Below, in pieces: positions 1-8,268 of a DNA stretch of 12,926 bases. The DNA is taken from positions 1 to 12,926 of the forward strand of contig CAYPCH010000105.1 in assembly GCA_964409165.1 (NCBI GenBank), written 5' to 3'. This DNA is from CAYPCH01 sp964409165. Lineage in GTDB: Bacteria; Bacillota; Clostridia; Acetivibrionales; Acetivibrionaceae. Position numbers and translations under genes: made by a program. Within the stretch, counting starts at the first letter, position 1. Each line of letters opens with the position of its first letter. Below the pieces are notes generated by a model that was not told where the DNA came from, did no database searches, and saw only the letters and a list, made by a program, of their open reading frames with translations.

Positions 1-1
1 G

Positions 2-670
2 GAGTTCGGAGTATATGAGAACGACCCGGAGCCATACATAAAAGAAGGGAGGACTTTGGTGCCTTTTAGAAAAATTTTTGAGGCCTTGGGTATGGAGATT
101 TCTTGGGACGATGCTACGAAAACAGTTGGTGCAAAAAGTGAAACAACAGAAATGGAGCTTTATATCGGTAAGAATTATGCTCTGGTAAATCAGGACAGAA
201 AAGATTTTGATGTTGCTCCTGAAATAACTGACGGAAGAACATTTGTACCGTTAAGGTTTGTCAGCGAAAGTGTTGGGGCTGAAGTTATATGGGAAGCGGA
301 GACAAGATCCATATATATATATCTTCACCATGAAAATTCGGAAGGAAAATACCATCTTAATCAGGAAGCTTCTTATAATGGCATAAGGTTTTCCGTAGAT
401 AAAATGGAACCGGACTATTATCAGGGCAAAGTTTTTGTTTCAGGAAAAATCAGTACTATGGATGCACAAATTTTAATAGAAGTATCGAACGGTTCGAAGA
501 CCTCTTATTCTGGCAGATGTCGAATTGATTCTGTTGCTTCAGCGGGTGGTATGTATAATTTCAAGGCTACAATTTACATACCTAGTAATTACAACCTTAG
601 GTACTTGTATGTAAAAGCATATGAGGGTGACAGCAATGAACCATTTAGAATTTCAGAATACTTATTTTAA
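2..670 (+). CDS. Copper amine oxidase N-terminal (stalk) domain protein, 5'-truncated
   Basis: The reading frame is open from base 2, so the real start lies outside the window and about 222 C-terminal residues remain. An internal TTG at base 56 is not a credible start, because the domain already begins upstream of it. Two repeats typical of the copper-amine-oxidase-N family are visible: EGRTLVPFRKIFEALG followed by ISWDDATKTV (about bases 44-130), and DGRTFVPLRFVSESVG followed by VIWEAETRSIYI (about bases 233-325). In clostridia this domain is common in secreted or surface proteins and does not imply copper oxidase activity. The last ~100 residues look like a beta-rich domain that I do not recognise. 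It ends in TAA. The next gene starts 159 bp downstream behind its own candidate promoter, so the two are probably not one operon. The function is unknown; the domain call is firm. Confidence 0.85.
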   Translation, partial: EFGVYENDPEPYIKEGRTLVPFRKIFEALGMEISWDDATKTVGAKSETTEMELYIGKNYALVNQDRKDFDVAPEITDGRTFVPLRFVSESVGAEVIWEAETRSIYIYLHHENSEGKYHLNQEASYNGIRFSVDKMEPDYYQGKVFVSGKISTMDAQILIEVSNGSKTSYSGRCRIDSVASAGGMYNFKATIYIPSNYNLRYLYVKAYEGDSNEPFRISEYLF

Positions 671-681
671 TTTTTTTACCC

Positions 682-716
682 CAGCGGAGTAAGCTTTGCA
701 AAAAGGGCGTCCGTTG
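682..716 (+). terminator. Possible hairpin after the stalk-domain gene
   Basis: CAGCGGA (682-688) pairs with TCCGTTG (710-716), with one G-T wobble. Inside it, GCTTT (693-697) can pair with AGGGC (704-708) through two wobbles. The hairpin starts 12 bases after the stop codon, which suits a terminator. However, no clean T-run follows: the next bases are TTAACTTTATAAA. Termination is therefore uncertain. Confidence 0.3.
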
Positions 717-739
717 TTAACTTTATAAATTACTTATTT

Positions 740-767
740 TTTACATCTCTGGTAAACATAATAAAAT
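740..767 (+). promoter_or_regulatory. Candidate sigma-A promoter for the VWA protein gene
   Basis: TTTACA (740-745, 5 of 6 to TTGACA) and TAAAAT (762-767, 5 of 6 to TATAAT) are separated by 16 bp. The predicted start near base 774 gives a leader of about 55 nt before the ATG at 830. The region is AT-rich, so chance matches are possible. An AGGGAGG ribosome binding site at 815-821 lies 8 nt before the ATG and fixes the start. Confidence 0.4.
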
Positions 768-829
768 TATATTACTCAAATAAAAAGAGAGATATAGAAG
801 CATATAAATTTAATAGGGAGGTATAATGT

Positions 830-3800
830 ATGTACAGAAAAATTACAAAATTCAATGTAATTCCATTTTTAATCATGTTTTGTTTTCTTTTAAACACAAT
901 GCTTTTTATTTTTCCATCGAAGTCCTCTGCTGCTGTTGATACCGAAATAGAACTCTCACTACCTGGTATAGGTGACACCACTGTCAAGGCTGAAGCTGTT
1001 ATACCGCGTTCATACAAGAACATAACTGAAAAGGGTTTTGTTTATTCAACAAATCCAGCACCTACAACTGCAAATACTAAAATACGAATTACTTCAAGTT
1101 CCAATATAATTTCTACAGAAATATTCGGTCTTACACCCTCTACTCTTTATTACATAAGACCATATGTTATAAACAAAGGTGAGACCTTTTATGGTGAAGA
1201 AAAAAGCTTCCGAACTTCTTTTTTGAGCATTGAAGTAGGAGCACGTATCAATGGCGAGGGAGAATTTACAAATAGCGTTGCCGGCCAGCCAGGTGACCTG
1301 ATAGAGATAAAATATACAATACCAAGCAAAGAAACTACTGTTCCTATTGCGAAACCGGACGTTGATATTGCTTTGATACTTGATGTCTCAAATAGTATGA
1401 GTGCTCGAGTTAGTAGAGACGAAACAAAAATAGAAGCCCTCAGGGAGTCTGCAAAGAACTTTATAAATTCTTTCAGCGATGAAGAAAACGTATTTATATC
1501 TGCAATTCCGTTCTCAAGGTATTGTAATCCTCAAGAATACTATGGTGATTCCGAAGGCGGCAAGCTTTTATCTTCAAAGACCGAGAAAGAAAAACTTTTG
1601 GATCAGGTTGGTGACTTTCTGTATTATGTAACTAGGGCAGATCACGCCACTAGAATGGGTACTAACATCGGCGATGCCATGAGAATTGCCTATCACACCT
1701 TGAAGGACTCAACACGTTCAGACTCGAAGAAATTTTTGGTATTGATGACAGATGGTATGCCTAATTATGCAACCGGAAAAGACAAAAACACACCTAAAAG
1801 TTATTACATTGAAAATTACTCAAAAGTAAAAATAGCAAAAGGCGAAGAGGATAAAGAAGAGGATAAAGAAGTATATAGAAATTTCCTTGATGATATTATG
1901 CTTGATTCTACTCTGGTAACTTCCGAAGACAATGAGTATCAATTTGCAAAATATTATGCTGAGAATGAGTCACAGCCTAGTGATGCAGAATTTCCAATAA
2001 CATATTGTGAAGTTTTAGGTAATAAAATAAAGGACAGCGGGAACATTACCTCCTACGTTATTGGTTTCGGTTTGGGCAGTAGTGGCGTTGATGTTTTATC
2101 AAGAATCGGTACTTCTCTTGATGCAGTAAAAAACGAAACCAATCCTTATTTCACGGCTGAAAACGCCGACGAACTTCAAGATCAATACGACGCTATCAAG
2201 GATAGCATCAAGGCAAGGGTCGCTGATGAAGAGATTGAGCTTGATGCAAATTTCTCTGCGGATTTACCTCAGGGGATATCACTTGATTACACCAATCCTG
2301 ATATGGAAATAAATGATATTGTAGTAAAAAGAACCGATGCCATAACAGGAGAAGAGGAGTATATTTATCCGGAATTCTCAATTAATTCTGAAGCAGGAAG
2401 CAGAGTCACAATAGATGGAGCCATTGAACAACTTGTTTTTAAAAAAGTGCCAAGCGAAGACACAACTAAAACTACTTATAAGACAGACCTTTTTGAAATT
2501 ACATTAACAGGTGAGATAAATGTCAGCAAAAATATTGAAGTAAAGAGTTCAGATACATCCTTAGGATATTCTTTTGATGGCACTGACTATGAAACCAATC
2601 CGGATAGCATAGTATTTGAATCGGATTTAATGCCTCATGCTCCTGTAGAGTTAGACACCAGATCCCCTCAATCCACTATGGCACCTTTGAGAACTTATAC
2701 ATCACCAGCGCCTTATGTCAGTTTAGACAAACCCGAAACAAATAAGCTTATAATGCATTACAGTCAGACCGGAGATTTTATTATCCCCAGCGCTCCTAGA
2801 GCAAAAGAAGTGCTTTTCCTTTTAGACTCATCATCTACAACAGATGGTCCTATGCCTCCTGTTGAATATGTATTGTCAAACTATGTTCTTTTTTCAAAAT
2901 CAAATATGAATTTTACAGGTAACAAATTTTATGTTACAGGTAACTCTTTTGTTAACAATAAGTTTTATACTTCATCTTATCCTCATGATTTAGATAATAT
3001 CGAAGACTACATTCTTATTGACGGAAATATTCAATGCGAGACACTCGAAGGAAACGGTACAGTTGAAGATGAATTTAGGATATACCTTTCCGAGAAGAAG
3101 GCTGAACGTGCTGAGGAAATCGTCAATGATCCCGAATACTTCGAAAAACTAGGTTTCTACGAAGTGGTTCAGTCAAAAATTGAAGAACTTAGAGGAAGGT
3201 ACAATGCAGATAAATACACAATAGAGCCTGATGATTTTCTTCATAATAATACTATTAAATTCCCTGATCAGGCACCTAGAGAGGTCAATATTGAATATTT
3301 ACCTTCAGAGGACTTATACGATGTTACCGGAAGTGGCACTTTAATTTTAGAAAGCAGCATTCATTTTGCAGGAAATGTTAGGTTAAGTCTTAAAAAAATA
3401 GAGGCTAGAGAAGGTTCATTTATTTTGGCGGATGGAAATATAATTATAGAAGGCGAAGACTTTAGTCCCGGCGCAGACGTTGGTGATCATGATAACAATG
3501 TTTTCAATGCTTACCTTTATTCCCGTGGTGGAGATATAAAGTTTACAAGTAGTAATTCAACGTTTAACGGTCTTGCATTTGCGCCCGGCAGAACTTCACC
3601 GGATAACACTATAGAAGGTGGGCAAATAACGTTTCAAGGCGGCAAAAATAATTTTAACGGCAGTTTTATCGGAAACTACATAGAGAATATAGCCGACTCA
3701 AACCGCTTTAATCCACCGATAAATCTAGAAGAAGTAATTGAAATAATAGATCCATATGCTCCAAAAACAAGTAACTTCAACTCGTATCTTGATTCTGTAA

Positions 3801-4912
3801 ATGCATTTATGTCCGGATTTTCAATGGATGAGAATGTAAAAGCAGGAGTACTTGTTTACTCGGATTCTGCAAACTCAGAAAAAGAGAATGTGTATAATCT
3901 GTACAATTTGAATAATGCCTCAGAGCGTACAGCTCTTGCGGATTATGCCAGAAACTTAAAGGATGATGATATAGATGAGAATAATTTGGGTGATGCGTTA
4001 AGAAGAGCATTTTATATGTTTAATGATGGTAATAGTTCTCCTGCCAAATATTTAGTAGTATTATCCGGTAAAAATCCAGACAGATGCTCCTATCTGAATG
4101 CATTTAGTGGTACAAAATTCAATGATGACGGAGATGCTATTTATACCGGAAAAAGGCGATACAATGATCCTAAAGATTATGCAGAAAACATGATAGAAAA
4201 GTTAAATGAAATTCATGTTGATTCACTTTTTGTAGATCTATCACAGATAATTGAAAATGTTGGAGGCACCGGCGATTTATATGACTTATATGAACTTGCA
4301 CGTGCAGGAAACCCTGATGATGAAGGTGGTGCTCGTCCCGCAGGCTATTACGCTACTCCTTCTTCGACTGATGAGCTTACCGCTGATCTTACAGGTCCTA
4401 TTATGGATCACATACTCAATACATCACAGGTAACTCCAAGCACTGGCTATAAGTCAGCTGTTATCATTGAAGAAACACTGCCAGCTGATGTTGTGCCGAA
4501 ATTTGTAAATGGAATAAAAGTAAATTTTGACTCGACAGAAGGGAAATTTACCCTGGAAAATACAGATACTGAATGGTCAATTTCTGAAGACGGAAAAACA
4601 ATAAAATATTACGATGAGGATGTTGCAATGACTATTGACAGCTTCTATGTAGATGAAGAGTATAGTAAATATGTTTTTGACATTCCGCCATTTGACATTG
4701 AGGTTTCCTTCAGGTACGGACAGGGTTTCTTAAGCGACCCTGACACTACTGACCCTACACAATCCTATAGAACTAAAAAAACCTTCACTTTCGATGAAAC
4801 ACCTATAAAGATTTGGTTATACGAAAGCGATCCTGGAGTGGTTGCTCAAGAATTCGATTTTAACTATAATCCATTAAACATAGATGTTTACGAAAATTCA
4901 ATAGTTCAATAA
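830..4912 (+). CDS. Secreted protein with FN3-like domain and two VWA modules, the second split by an insertion
   Basis: The 1360-residue product has a signal peptide (residues ~1-35, cleavage near KSSAA). An FN3-like domain at ~45-130 contains GFVYSTNPAPTT and GLTPSTLYYIRPYV. A first VWA domain spans ~178-462 with a complete metal-binding MIDAS site: DVSNS at 185-189, Thr278 in GTNIGDA, and Asp308 in LMTDG. A beta-rich segment follows (~463-600). A second VWA starts at ~659 with VLFLLDSSST, is interrupted at ~671-978, and resumes at ~981-1196. A second beta-rich tail (~1200-1350) sits where the first module has its own. The second MIDAS is degraded: Thr278 corresponds to Asn1051 and Asp308 to Gly1080. 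VWA domains bind protein partners, so a surface adhesin or matrix role is plausible but inferred. There is no LPXTG motif, SLH domain, dockerin or C-terminal membrane segment, so its attachment is unclear. A perfect 12-bp tandem duplication (1847-1870) gives an acidic DKEEDKE stretch inside VWA1. It is probably monocistronic. Confidence 0.88.
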   Translation: MYRKITKFNVIPFLIMFCFLLNTMLFIFPSKSSAAVDTEIELSLPGIGDTTVKAEAVIPRSYKNITEKGFVYSTNPAPTTANTKIRITSSSNIISTEIFGLTPSTLYYIRPYVINKGETFYGEEKSFRTSFLSIEVGARINGEGEFTNSVAGQPGDLIEIKYTIPSKETTVPIAKPDVDIALILDVSNSMSARVSRDETKIEALRESAKNFINSFSDEENVFISAIPFSRYCNPQEYYGDSEGGKLLSSKTEKEKLLDQVGDFLYYVTRADHATRMGTNIGDAMRIAYHTLKDSTRSDSKKFLVLMTDGMPNYATGKDKNTPKSYYIENYSKVKIAKGEEDKEEDKEVYRNFLDDIMLDSTLVTSEDNEYQFAKYYAENESQPSDAEFPITYCEVLGNKIKDSGNITSYVIGFGLGSSGVDVLSRIGTSLDAVKNETNPYFTAENADELQDQYDAIKDSIKARVADEEIELDANFSADLPQGISLDYTNPDMEINDIVVKRTDAITGEEEYIYPEFSINSEAGSRVTIDGAIEQLVFKKVPSEDTTKTTYKTDLFEITLTGEINVSKNIEVKSSDTSLGYSFDGTDYETNPDSIVFESDLMPHAPVELDTRSPQSTMAPLRTYTSPAPYVSLDKPETNKLIMHYSQTGDFIIPSAPRAKEVLFLLDSSSTTDGPMPPVEYVLSNYVLFSKSNMNFTGNKFYVTGNSFVNNKFYTSSYPHDLDNIEDYILIDGNIQCETLEGNGTVEDEFRIYLSEKKAERAEEIVNDPEYFEKLGFYEVVQSKIEELRGRYNADKYTIEPDDFLHNNTIKFPDQAPREVNIEYLPSEDLYDVTGSGTLILESSIHFAGNVRLSLKKIEAREGSFILADGNIIIEGEDFSPGADVGDHDNNVFNAYLYSRGGDIKFTSSNSTFNGLAFAPGRTSPDNTIEGGQITFQGGKNNFNGSFIGNYIENIADSNRFNPPINLEEVIEIIDPYAPKTSNFNSYLDSVNAFMSGFSMDENVKAGVLVYSDSANSEKENVYNLYNLNNASERTALADYARNLKDDDIDENNLGDALRRAFYMFNDGNSSPAKYLVVLSGKNPDRCSYLNAFSGTKFNDDGDAIYTGKRRYNDPKDYAENMIEKLNEIHVDSLFVDLSQIIENVGGTGDLYDLYELARAGNPDDEGGARPAGYYATPSSTDELTADLTGPIMDHILNTSQVTPSTGYKSAVIIEETLPADVVPKFVNGIKVNFDSTEGKFTLENTDTEWSISEDGKTIKYYDEDVAMTIDSFYVDEEYSKYVFDIPPFDIEVSFRYGQGFLSDPDTTDPTQSYRTKKTFTFDETPIKIWLYESDPGVVAQEFDFNYNPLNIDVYENSIVQ
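2840..3763 (+). other. Beta-solenoid-like insertion inside the second VWA domain
   Basis: This encodes residues ~671-978 of the VWA protein. The part before it matches the start of a VWA fold (VLFLLDSSST), and the part after it resumes at helix 1. NFNSYLDSVNAFMSGFSMDENV (split here as NFNSYLDSVNAF and MSGFSMDENV) matches KIEALRESAKNF and INSFSDEENV of VWA1. The insert has Asn/Gly-rich short strands such as NFTGNKFYVTGNSFVNNKF, GDIKFTSSNSTFNGLAF, and GQITFQGGKNNFNGSF, with a charged helical stretch at ~750-792. This pattern suggests a right-handed beta-helix or polymer-forming solenoid, but I recognise no specific family. Boundaries are approximate. Confidence 0.6.
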
Positions 4913-4916
4913 CCAA

Positions 4917-4964
4917 CTAATAAAATGTTTTTTATTAGGGCCATTTCCTGAAAGGAAATCTGGC
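4917..4964 (+). other. Two small hairpins before the terminator
   Basis: CTAATAAAA (4917-4925) pairs perfectly with TTTTATTAG (4930-4938) around a 4-nt loop. Directly after it, GCCA-TTTCCT (4940-4949) pairs with AGGAAA (4953-4958) and TGGC (4961-4964), with a 2-nt bulge. Together with the terminator that follows, these make three consecutive stem-loops in the 3' untranslated region. They could protect the mRNA 3' end or back up termination. No known RNA family is recognised. Confidence 0.55.
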
Positions 4965-4999
4965 AAAAAGGTTCGGGACTCGATGTCCCGAACCTTTTT
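4965..4999 (+). terminator. Rho-independent terminator, likely bidirectional
   Basis: AAAAAGGTTCGGGAC (4965-4979) is a perfect 15-bp complement of GTCCCGAACCTTTTT (4985-4999), with the 5-nt loop TCGAT. The GC-rich core followed by a T-run is a textbook intrinsic terminator, and the A-run on the left side would give a T-run on the other strand. It ends the VWA protein transcript 52 nt after its stop codon. Confidence 0.93.
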
Positions 5000-5054
5000 A
5001 TTTATACGTTTATTTTTCAACACAGCAATCTTTAGCGCTATTGGTTTTATGGTA

Positions 5055-5081
5055 TTGACACAGTACATTAAAAGTTATAAT
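5055..5081 (+). promoter_or_regulatory. Candidate promoter of the cysteine peptidase gene
   Basis: A perfect -35 TTGACA (5055-5060) is followed by TATAAT (5076-5081) at 15 bp spacing, or by the weaker TAATAT (5078-5083) at the ideal 17 bp. The leader to the ATG at 5238 would be about 150 nt. A second TTGACA at 5188-5193 is too close to the ribosome binding site to be a useful promoter. The rest of the 4913-5237 gap shows no gene on either strand that I can support. Confidence 0.55.
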
Positions 5082-5175
5082 ATCATCATGCACTACAAAA
5101 ATCGATAAATTTCGCATATTCGTCAAAGCAAACTTTTAAGCGCAAAACACTCTATCTTATATATAAAACACTTTG

Positions 5176-5199
5176 ACCATATTGTTATTGACATATGGT
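5176..5199 (+). other. Inverted repeat in the leader of the cysteine peptidase gene
   Basis: ACCATAT (5176-5182) is mirrored by ATATGGT (5193-5199) across a 10-nt gap. It lies about 40 nt before the start codon, within the predicted leader. It could be a repressor operator or a weak RNA hairpin. A 7-bp AT-rich repeat can also arise by chance. Confidence 0.3.
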
Positions 5200-5237
5200 G
5201 CTGTAATCTTATTTTATTTTGGAGGGGTAATTTAAAA

Positions 5238-8219
5238 ATGAAAAGAAGTATTAACTGTATTAAAAAATCAGCCATCTGGCTTTTGGTTTTGGTTCTTGTT
5301 TCATCATATCTTTCTACCGATGTTCTTGCTTTTCCCAGGAAAAGCATGGGATTTCGAAAGCAGCACTCCTTTGGTGTCAAACCATTCAGTGAAGAAGATA
5401 ATGTCTGGATGAAGAAAAATATGACCAGGACAAGCAAGATCCGTCCAAACAGAATAGGACTTTTTAGAACCAATGAATTGCGTAAAAAAATGGGCTTGAG
5501 GGAAATTAACATAAATAAGGCAACCGATATTGGAGAAGAAATACTTGAGGACAAGCTTCCAGAAATTACAAAGCTTTATTCCGCCTTAGCTCCAATCTCG
5601 GTAACAGATTCTGTATACGATTCTGATGATATGTCCCAATACGAGCTTCCTCCTTATGTAGACAATAGTTCGCTTCCTTACTTTCCGCCTATAAGAAACC
5701 AAGGTTCACAGGGTTCGTGCGTCGCTTTTTCCACCACCTACTATCAAGCCACTCACATGATAGCCATGGCAAACGACTGGGATACAAAGAACAACGACAA
5801 TACAAACAAGTTTTCTCCAAAGTGGACGTATAATTTGACAAACAACGGAAACGACAATGGTTCAAACCAGATAAACGCATATCGGCTTTTTGTTGAGCAG
5901 GGAATCGCAACATGGTCTGATGTGCCTTATGATGAAAACTATCTTGAATGGCCCAGCGAATCCAACATCTGGCAAAACGCCGCAAAATACAAGCCTGATC
6001 GTGTCGGTTATCTGCAAGTATGGGATGGTACATATACTCCTGTAACAAATGAAAGCGACGAGACTTTAAAAAGCATCAAGCAACTTTTAAGCAACGGCTA
6101 TGTCCTGAGCTTTAACACATCTATGTCCAACTGGGTATATAAACCGATTCTTGACAATACATCAACAGACAACGAAAACAATCTTGTAGGCAGGGCTGCC
6201 TGTTATATGAGAAACACCAACAACTCGAATGATGTCGGTCACACGCTTACAATTGTAGGTTACTGTGATGATGTATGGGTAGATATAAACAATAATATGG
6301 TTATTGATGAAGGTGAAAAAGGAGCCTTTAAAATAGCTAATTCCTGGGGCAGTAACTGGGGGATAGATCCCTATACCCAGAATACCACCTACGGTGACGG
6401 ATTTATCTGGCTTTGCTATGATGCACTAAACAAGGTTTCTTCAGTAACCGGAGCACCTCCTGGCCATACCGAAAGGTTACCTGCCATTGATGATGAGAAT
6501 ACAGCTTACTGGATGTCCGTAAAGCCCGTAATACAGCCTTATCTGCTGGCTGAGATTACTGTGAGCCACTCAAAAAGAAATCAACTTAATTATGAAATTG
6601 GCTATTCCCTTGTCGATCAAACATCTCCAACCATAGTCTGGACACCCTATGTCCTGAACAGAAACACAGGAGAGTGTTCTTTTGACGGCACGAACCTCTA
6701 TTCTACCGGAACAATAGTATTGGATTACACCAACCTAATATTGAAAAACAACTTAATGAGTGCAGGAGTAAAATGGTATGTGAGAGTTACAGACACAACT
6801 TCTGACGGTAATCATGGAGTCATTCACAATATAAAGCTGATTGAACCTGGGACCGATATCGAAACATTTTGCCCCATTCCAGGCAATAATATAATTGACG
6901 GTAGCACTTTAACTGTATGCGCCTTTGGCAGTTTAACACCCCAGGATCAGGCAGACTCGTCTTTATGGGAGCATAAAAAGGACATTAACCATAACATAAA
7001 ATACGGCGGGCAAAGTATAGTAAGCTCAGACGGTAAAATTTATCTGTACGCCAACAATAAAGATAATAGCAGAATACTCTTGGAGTATGAGCCTTTTAAC
7101 GACCAATGGAACGTTTATGATGACAATTTTTCATTGTATACTACCCAAGCAGAAGCAGTTTCAACAGGCGGAAAAATATTTTTCTTTTTGCCGGGATACA
7201 CAGAATCATATGATCTGGCTTCAAAGAGCTGGAACTTCCATACAACAACAGTACAGTCAATGTCAAATACCTCAGTGGTTGAATGCGGTCAATACATATA
7301 TTCTATAGGGGGAAACGACTCTGCTGGTTTATCCTGCCGAACCATTACCGGATTTAATCCTCAAGACAGAAGCTGGACACCCACACTGGCAAACATGCAA
7401 TACGCACGTAAAGGCTCTGCCACAGCGGTTCTTAACGGAAAAATATATATTTTCGGAGGTACAAATGAAGATAATGTCCTTGTAAAGCAAGTTGAGGAAT
7501 ATGACCCTGAATTTAATACCGTAAAAAATGCAGGCGTACTTCCTGACAGCATTTCCAACTCCAACAACCTTAAATTCAAGGCCATTACATTAAATGGCAA
7601 AGTATACTTATTTGCCTCAGACTATAATGCAAGCTATGTCTATGAATACACCCCTGACGGCAATTGGACATACAAATCATCCATACCCGGTCTTCCTTCC
7701 AAATTCGGAGTACAAGAAGTCCTTGGCAAGATATATCTAATACCTTCGGAAAGCCAAAACGTACTTGAGTTTGACCCCTGCTCAAAAGAGATTTTTTTAG
7801 ACGGCCTTGAAAGCGGTGACTTTGAAGCAAACGGATGGACAGCCGCCGGAAATTCTTCCGTATTGGATGTATATTACTCGGGTAAATATTCAGCAAATCT
7901 CATGCAAAATAGCTACATTGAAAAAGCTTTCAATCTTAAAGGATTTAAAAACATTGAGATCACCTTCTCGTATTACCTTAGTGTATACCCTGAAACCGAT
8001 GCCCTTACGGTGGAGTGGTTTGACGGATATGAGTGGCATAACCTCGAAGACATAACCCACTCAAGCGGAGTATTAACTGTCAAAAGTATACGTCTTCCCG
8101 GAAATGCCAACAACAACCCCTATTTCAAAATAAGGTTTGCCACAAAATTTGACGATATATACGACAAGGTATTTGTGGATGATATTAAACTTAAAGCGGT
8201 AGAAATAATCGTTGACTGA
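5238..8219 (+). CDS. Secreted papain-family (C1A) cysteine peptidase with Kelch-like repeats and C-terminal jelly-roll-like domain
   Basis: The 993-residue product has a signal peptide (~1-31, ending STDVLA) and a probable propeptide to ~135. The catalytic domain spans ~140-400. It shows the oxyanion Gln155 and nucleophile Cys161 in NQGSQGSCVAFS, His335 in GHTLTIVGY, and Asn368 in ANSWGSNWG, so the papain triad is complete. Differences from papain are Val162 in place of the usual Trp, and Gln158 where papain has a disulfide Cys. Between His and Asn lies an EF-hand-like loop, DINNNMVIDEGE (349-360), which may bind calcium. A linker domain (~425-580) is followed by about five Kelch-like beta-propeller repeats (~592-850), with GKIYLYAN, GQYIYSIGG, GKIYIFGG and GKVYLFA as the repeated strand. 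A C-terminal domain (~854-988, FLDGLESGDFEANGWT onward) resembles carbohydrate- or protein-binding jelly rolls. It probably degrades extracellular protein, with the added domains for targeting; the substrate is unknown. There is no dockerin, so it is not a classical cellulosome subunit. GGAGGGG at 5221-5227 fixes the start. Confidence 0.92.
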   Translation: MKRSINCIKKSAIWLLVLVLVSSYLSTDVLAFPRKSMGFRKQHSFGVKPFSEEDNVWMKKNMTRTSKIRPNRIGLFRTNELRKKMGLREININKATDIGEEILEDKLPEITKLYSALAPISVTDSVYDSDDMSQYELPPYVDNSSLPYFPPIRNQGSQGSCVAFSTTYYQATHMIAMANDWDTKNNDNTNKFSPKWTYNLTNNGNDNGSNQINAYRLFVEQGIATWSDVPYDENYLEWPSESNIWQNAAKYKPDRVGYLQVWDGTYTPVTNESDETLKSIKQLLSNGYVLSFNTSMSNWVYKPILDNTSTDNENNLVGRAACYMRNTNNSNDVGHTLTIVGYCDDVWVDINNNMVIDEGEKGAFKIANSWGSNWGIDPYTQNTTYGDGFIWLCYDALNKVSSVTGAPPGHTERLPAIDDENTAYWMSVKPVIQPYLLAEITVSHSKRNQLNYEIGYSLVDQTSPTIVWTPYVLNRNTGECSFDGTNLYSTGTIVLDYTNLILKNNLMSAGVKWYVRVTDTTSDGNHGVIHNIKLIEPGTDIETFCPIPGNNIIDGSTLTVCAFGSLTPQDQADSSLWEHKKDINHNIKYGGQSIVSSDGKIYLYANNKDNSRILLEYEPFNDQWNVYDDNFSLYTTQAEAVSTGGKIFFFLPGYTESYDLASKSWNFHTTTVQSMSNTSVVECGQYIYSIGGNDSAGLSCRTITGFNPQDRSWTPTLANMQYARKGSATAVLNGKIYIFGGTNEDNVLVKQVEEYDPEFNTVKNAGVLPDSISNSNNLKFKAITLNGKVYLFASDYNASYVYEYTPDGNWTYKSSIPGLPSKFGVQEVLGKIYLIPSESQNVLEFDPCSKEIFLDGLESGDFEANGWTAAGNSSVLDVYYSGKYSANLMQNSYIEKAFNLKGFKNIEITFSYYLSVYPETDALTVEWFDGYEWHNLEDITHSSGVLTVKSIRLPGNANNNPYFKIRFATKFDDIYDKVFVDDIKLKAVEIIVD

Positions 8220-8268
8220 AAGTTGATTGAAAAATCTTATTGTTACCCACATTTTCACGAACTTGTAC

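Noticed and set aside
682..716. Resemblance of the reverse strand (GGACGC, GCAAAGC, CTCCG) to a cyclic-di-GMP-I riboswitch
   Set aside because: The pieces are separated by extra bases, the conserved core and tetraloop receptor are missing, and no gene lies in the right place on that strand.
5188..5215. Second TTGACA with TATTTT as a promoter of the peptidase gene
   Set aside because: Transcription would start at about the ribosome binding site (5221-5227), leaving no usable leader.
8211..8232. Tandem 11-bp near-repeat GTTGACTGAAA/GTTGATTGAAA at the stop of the peptidase gene
   Set aside because: It is short and imperfect with no other support; probably a chance duplication.
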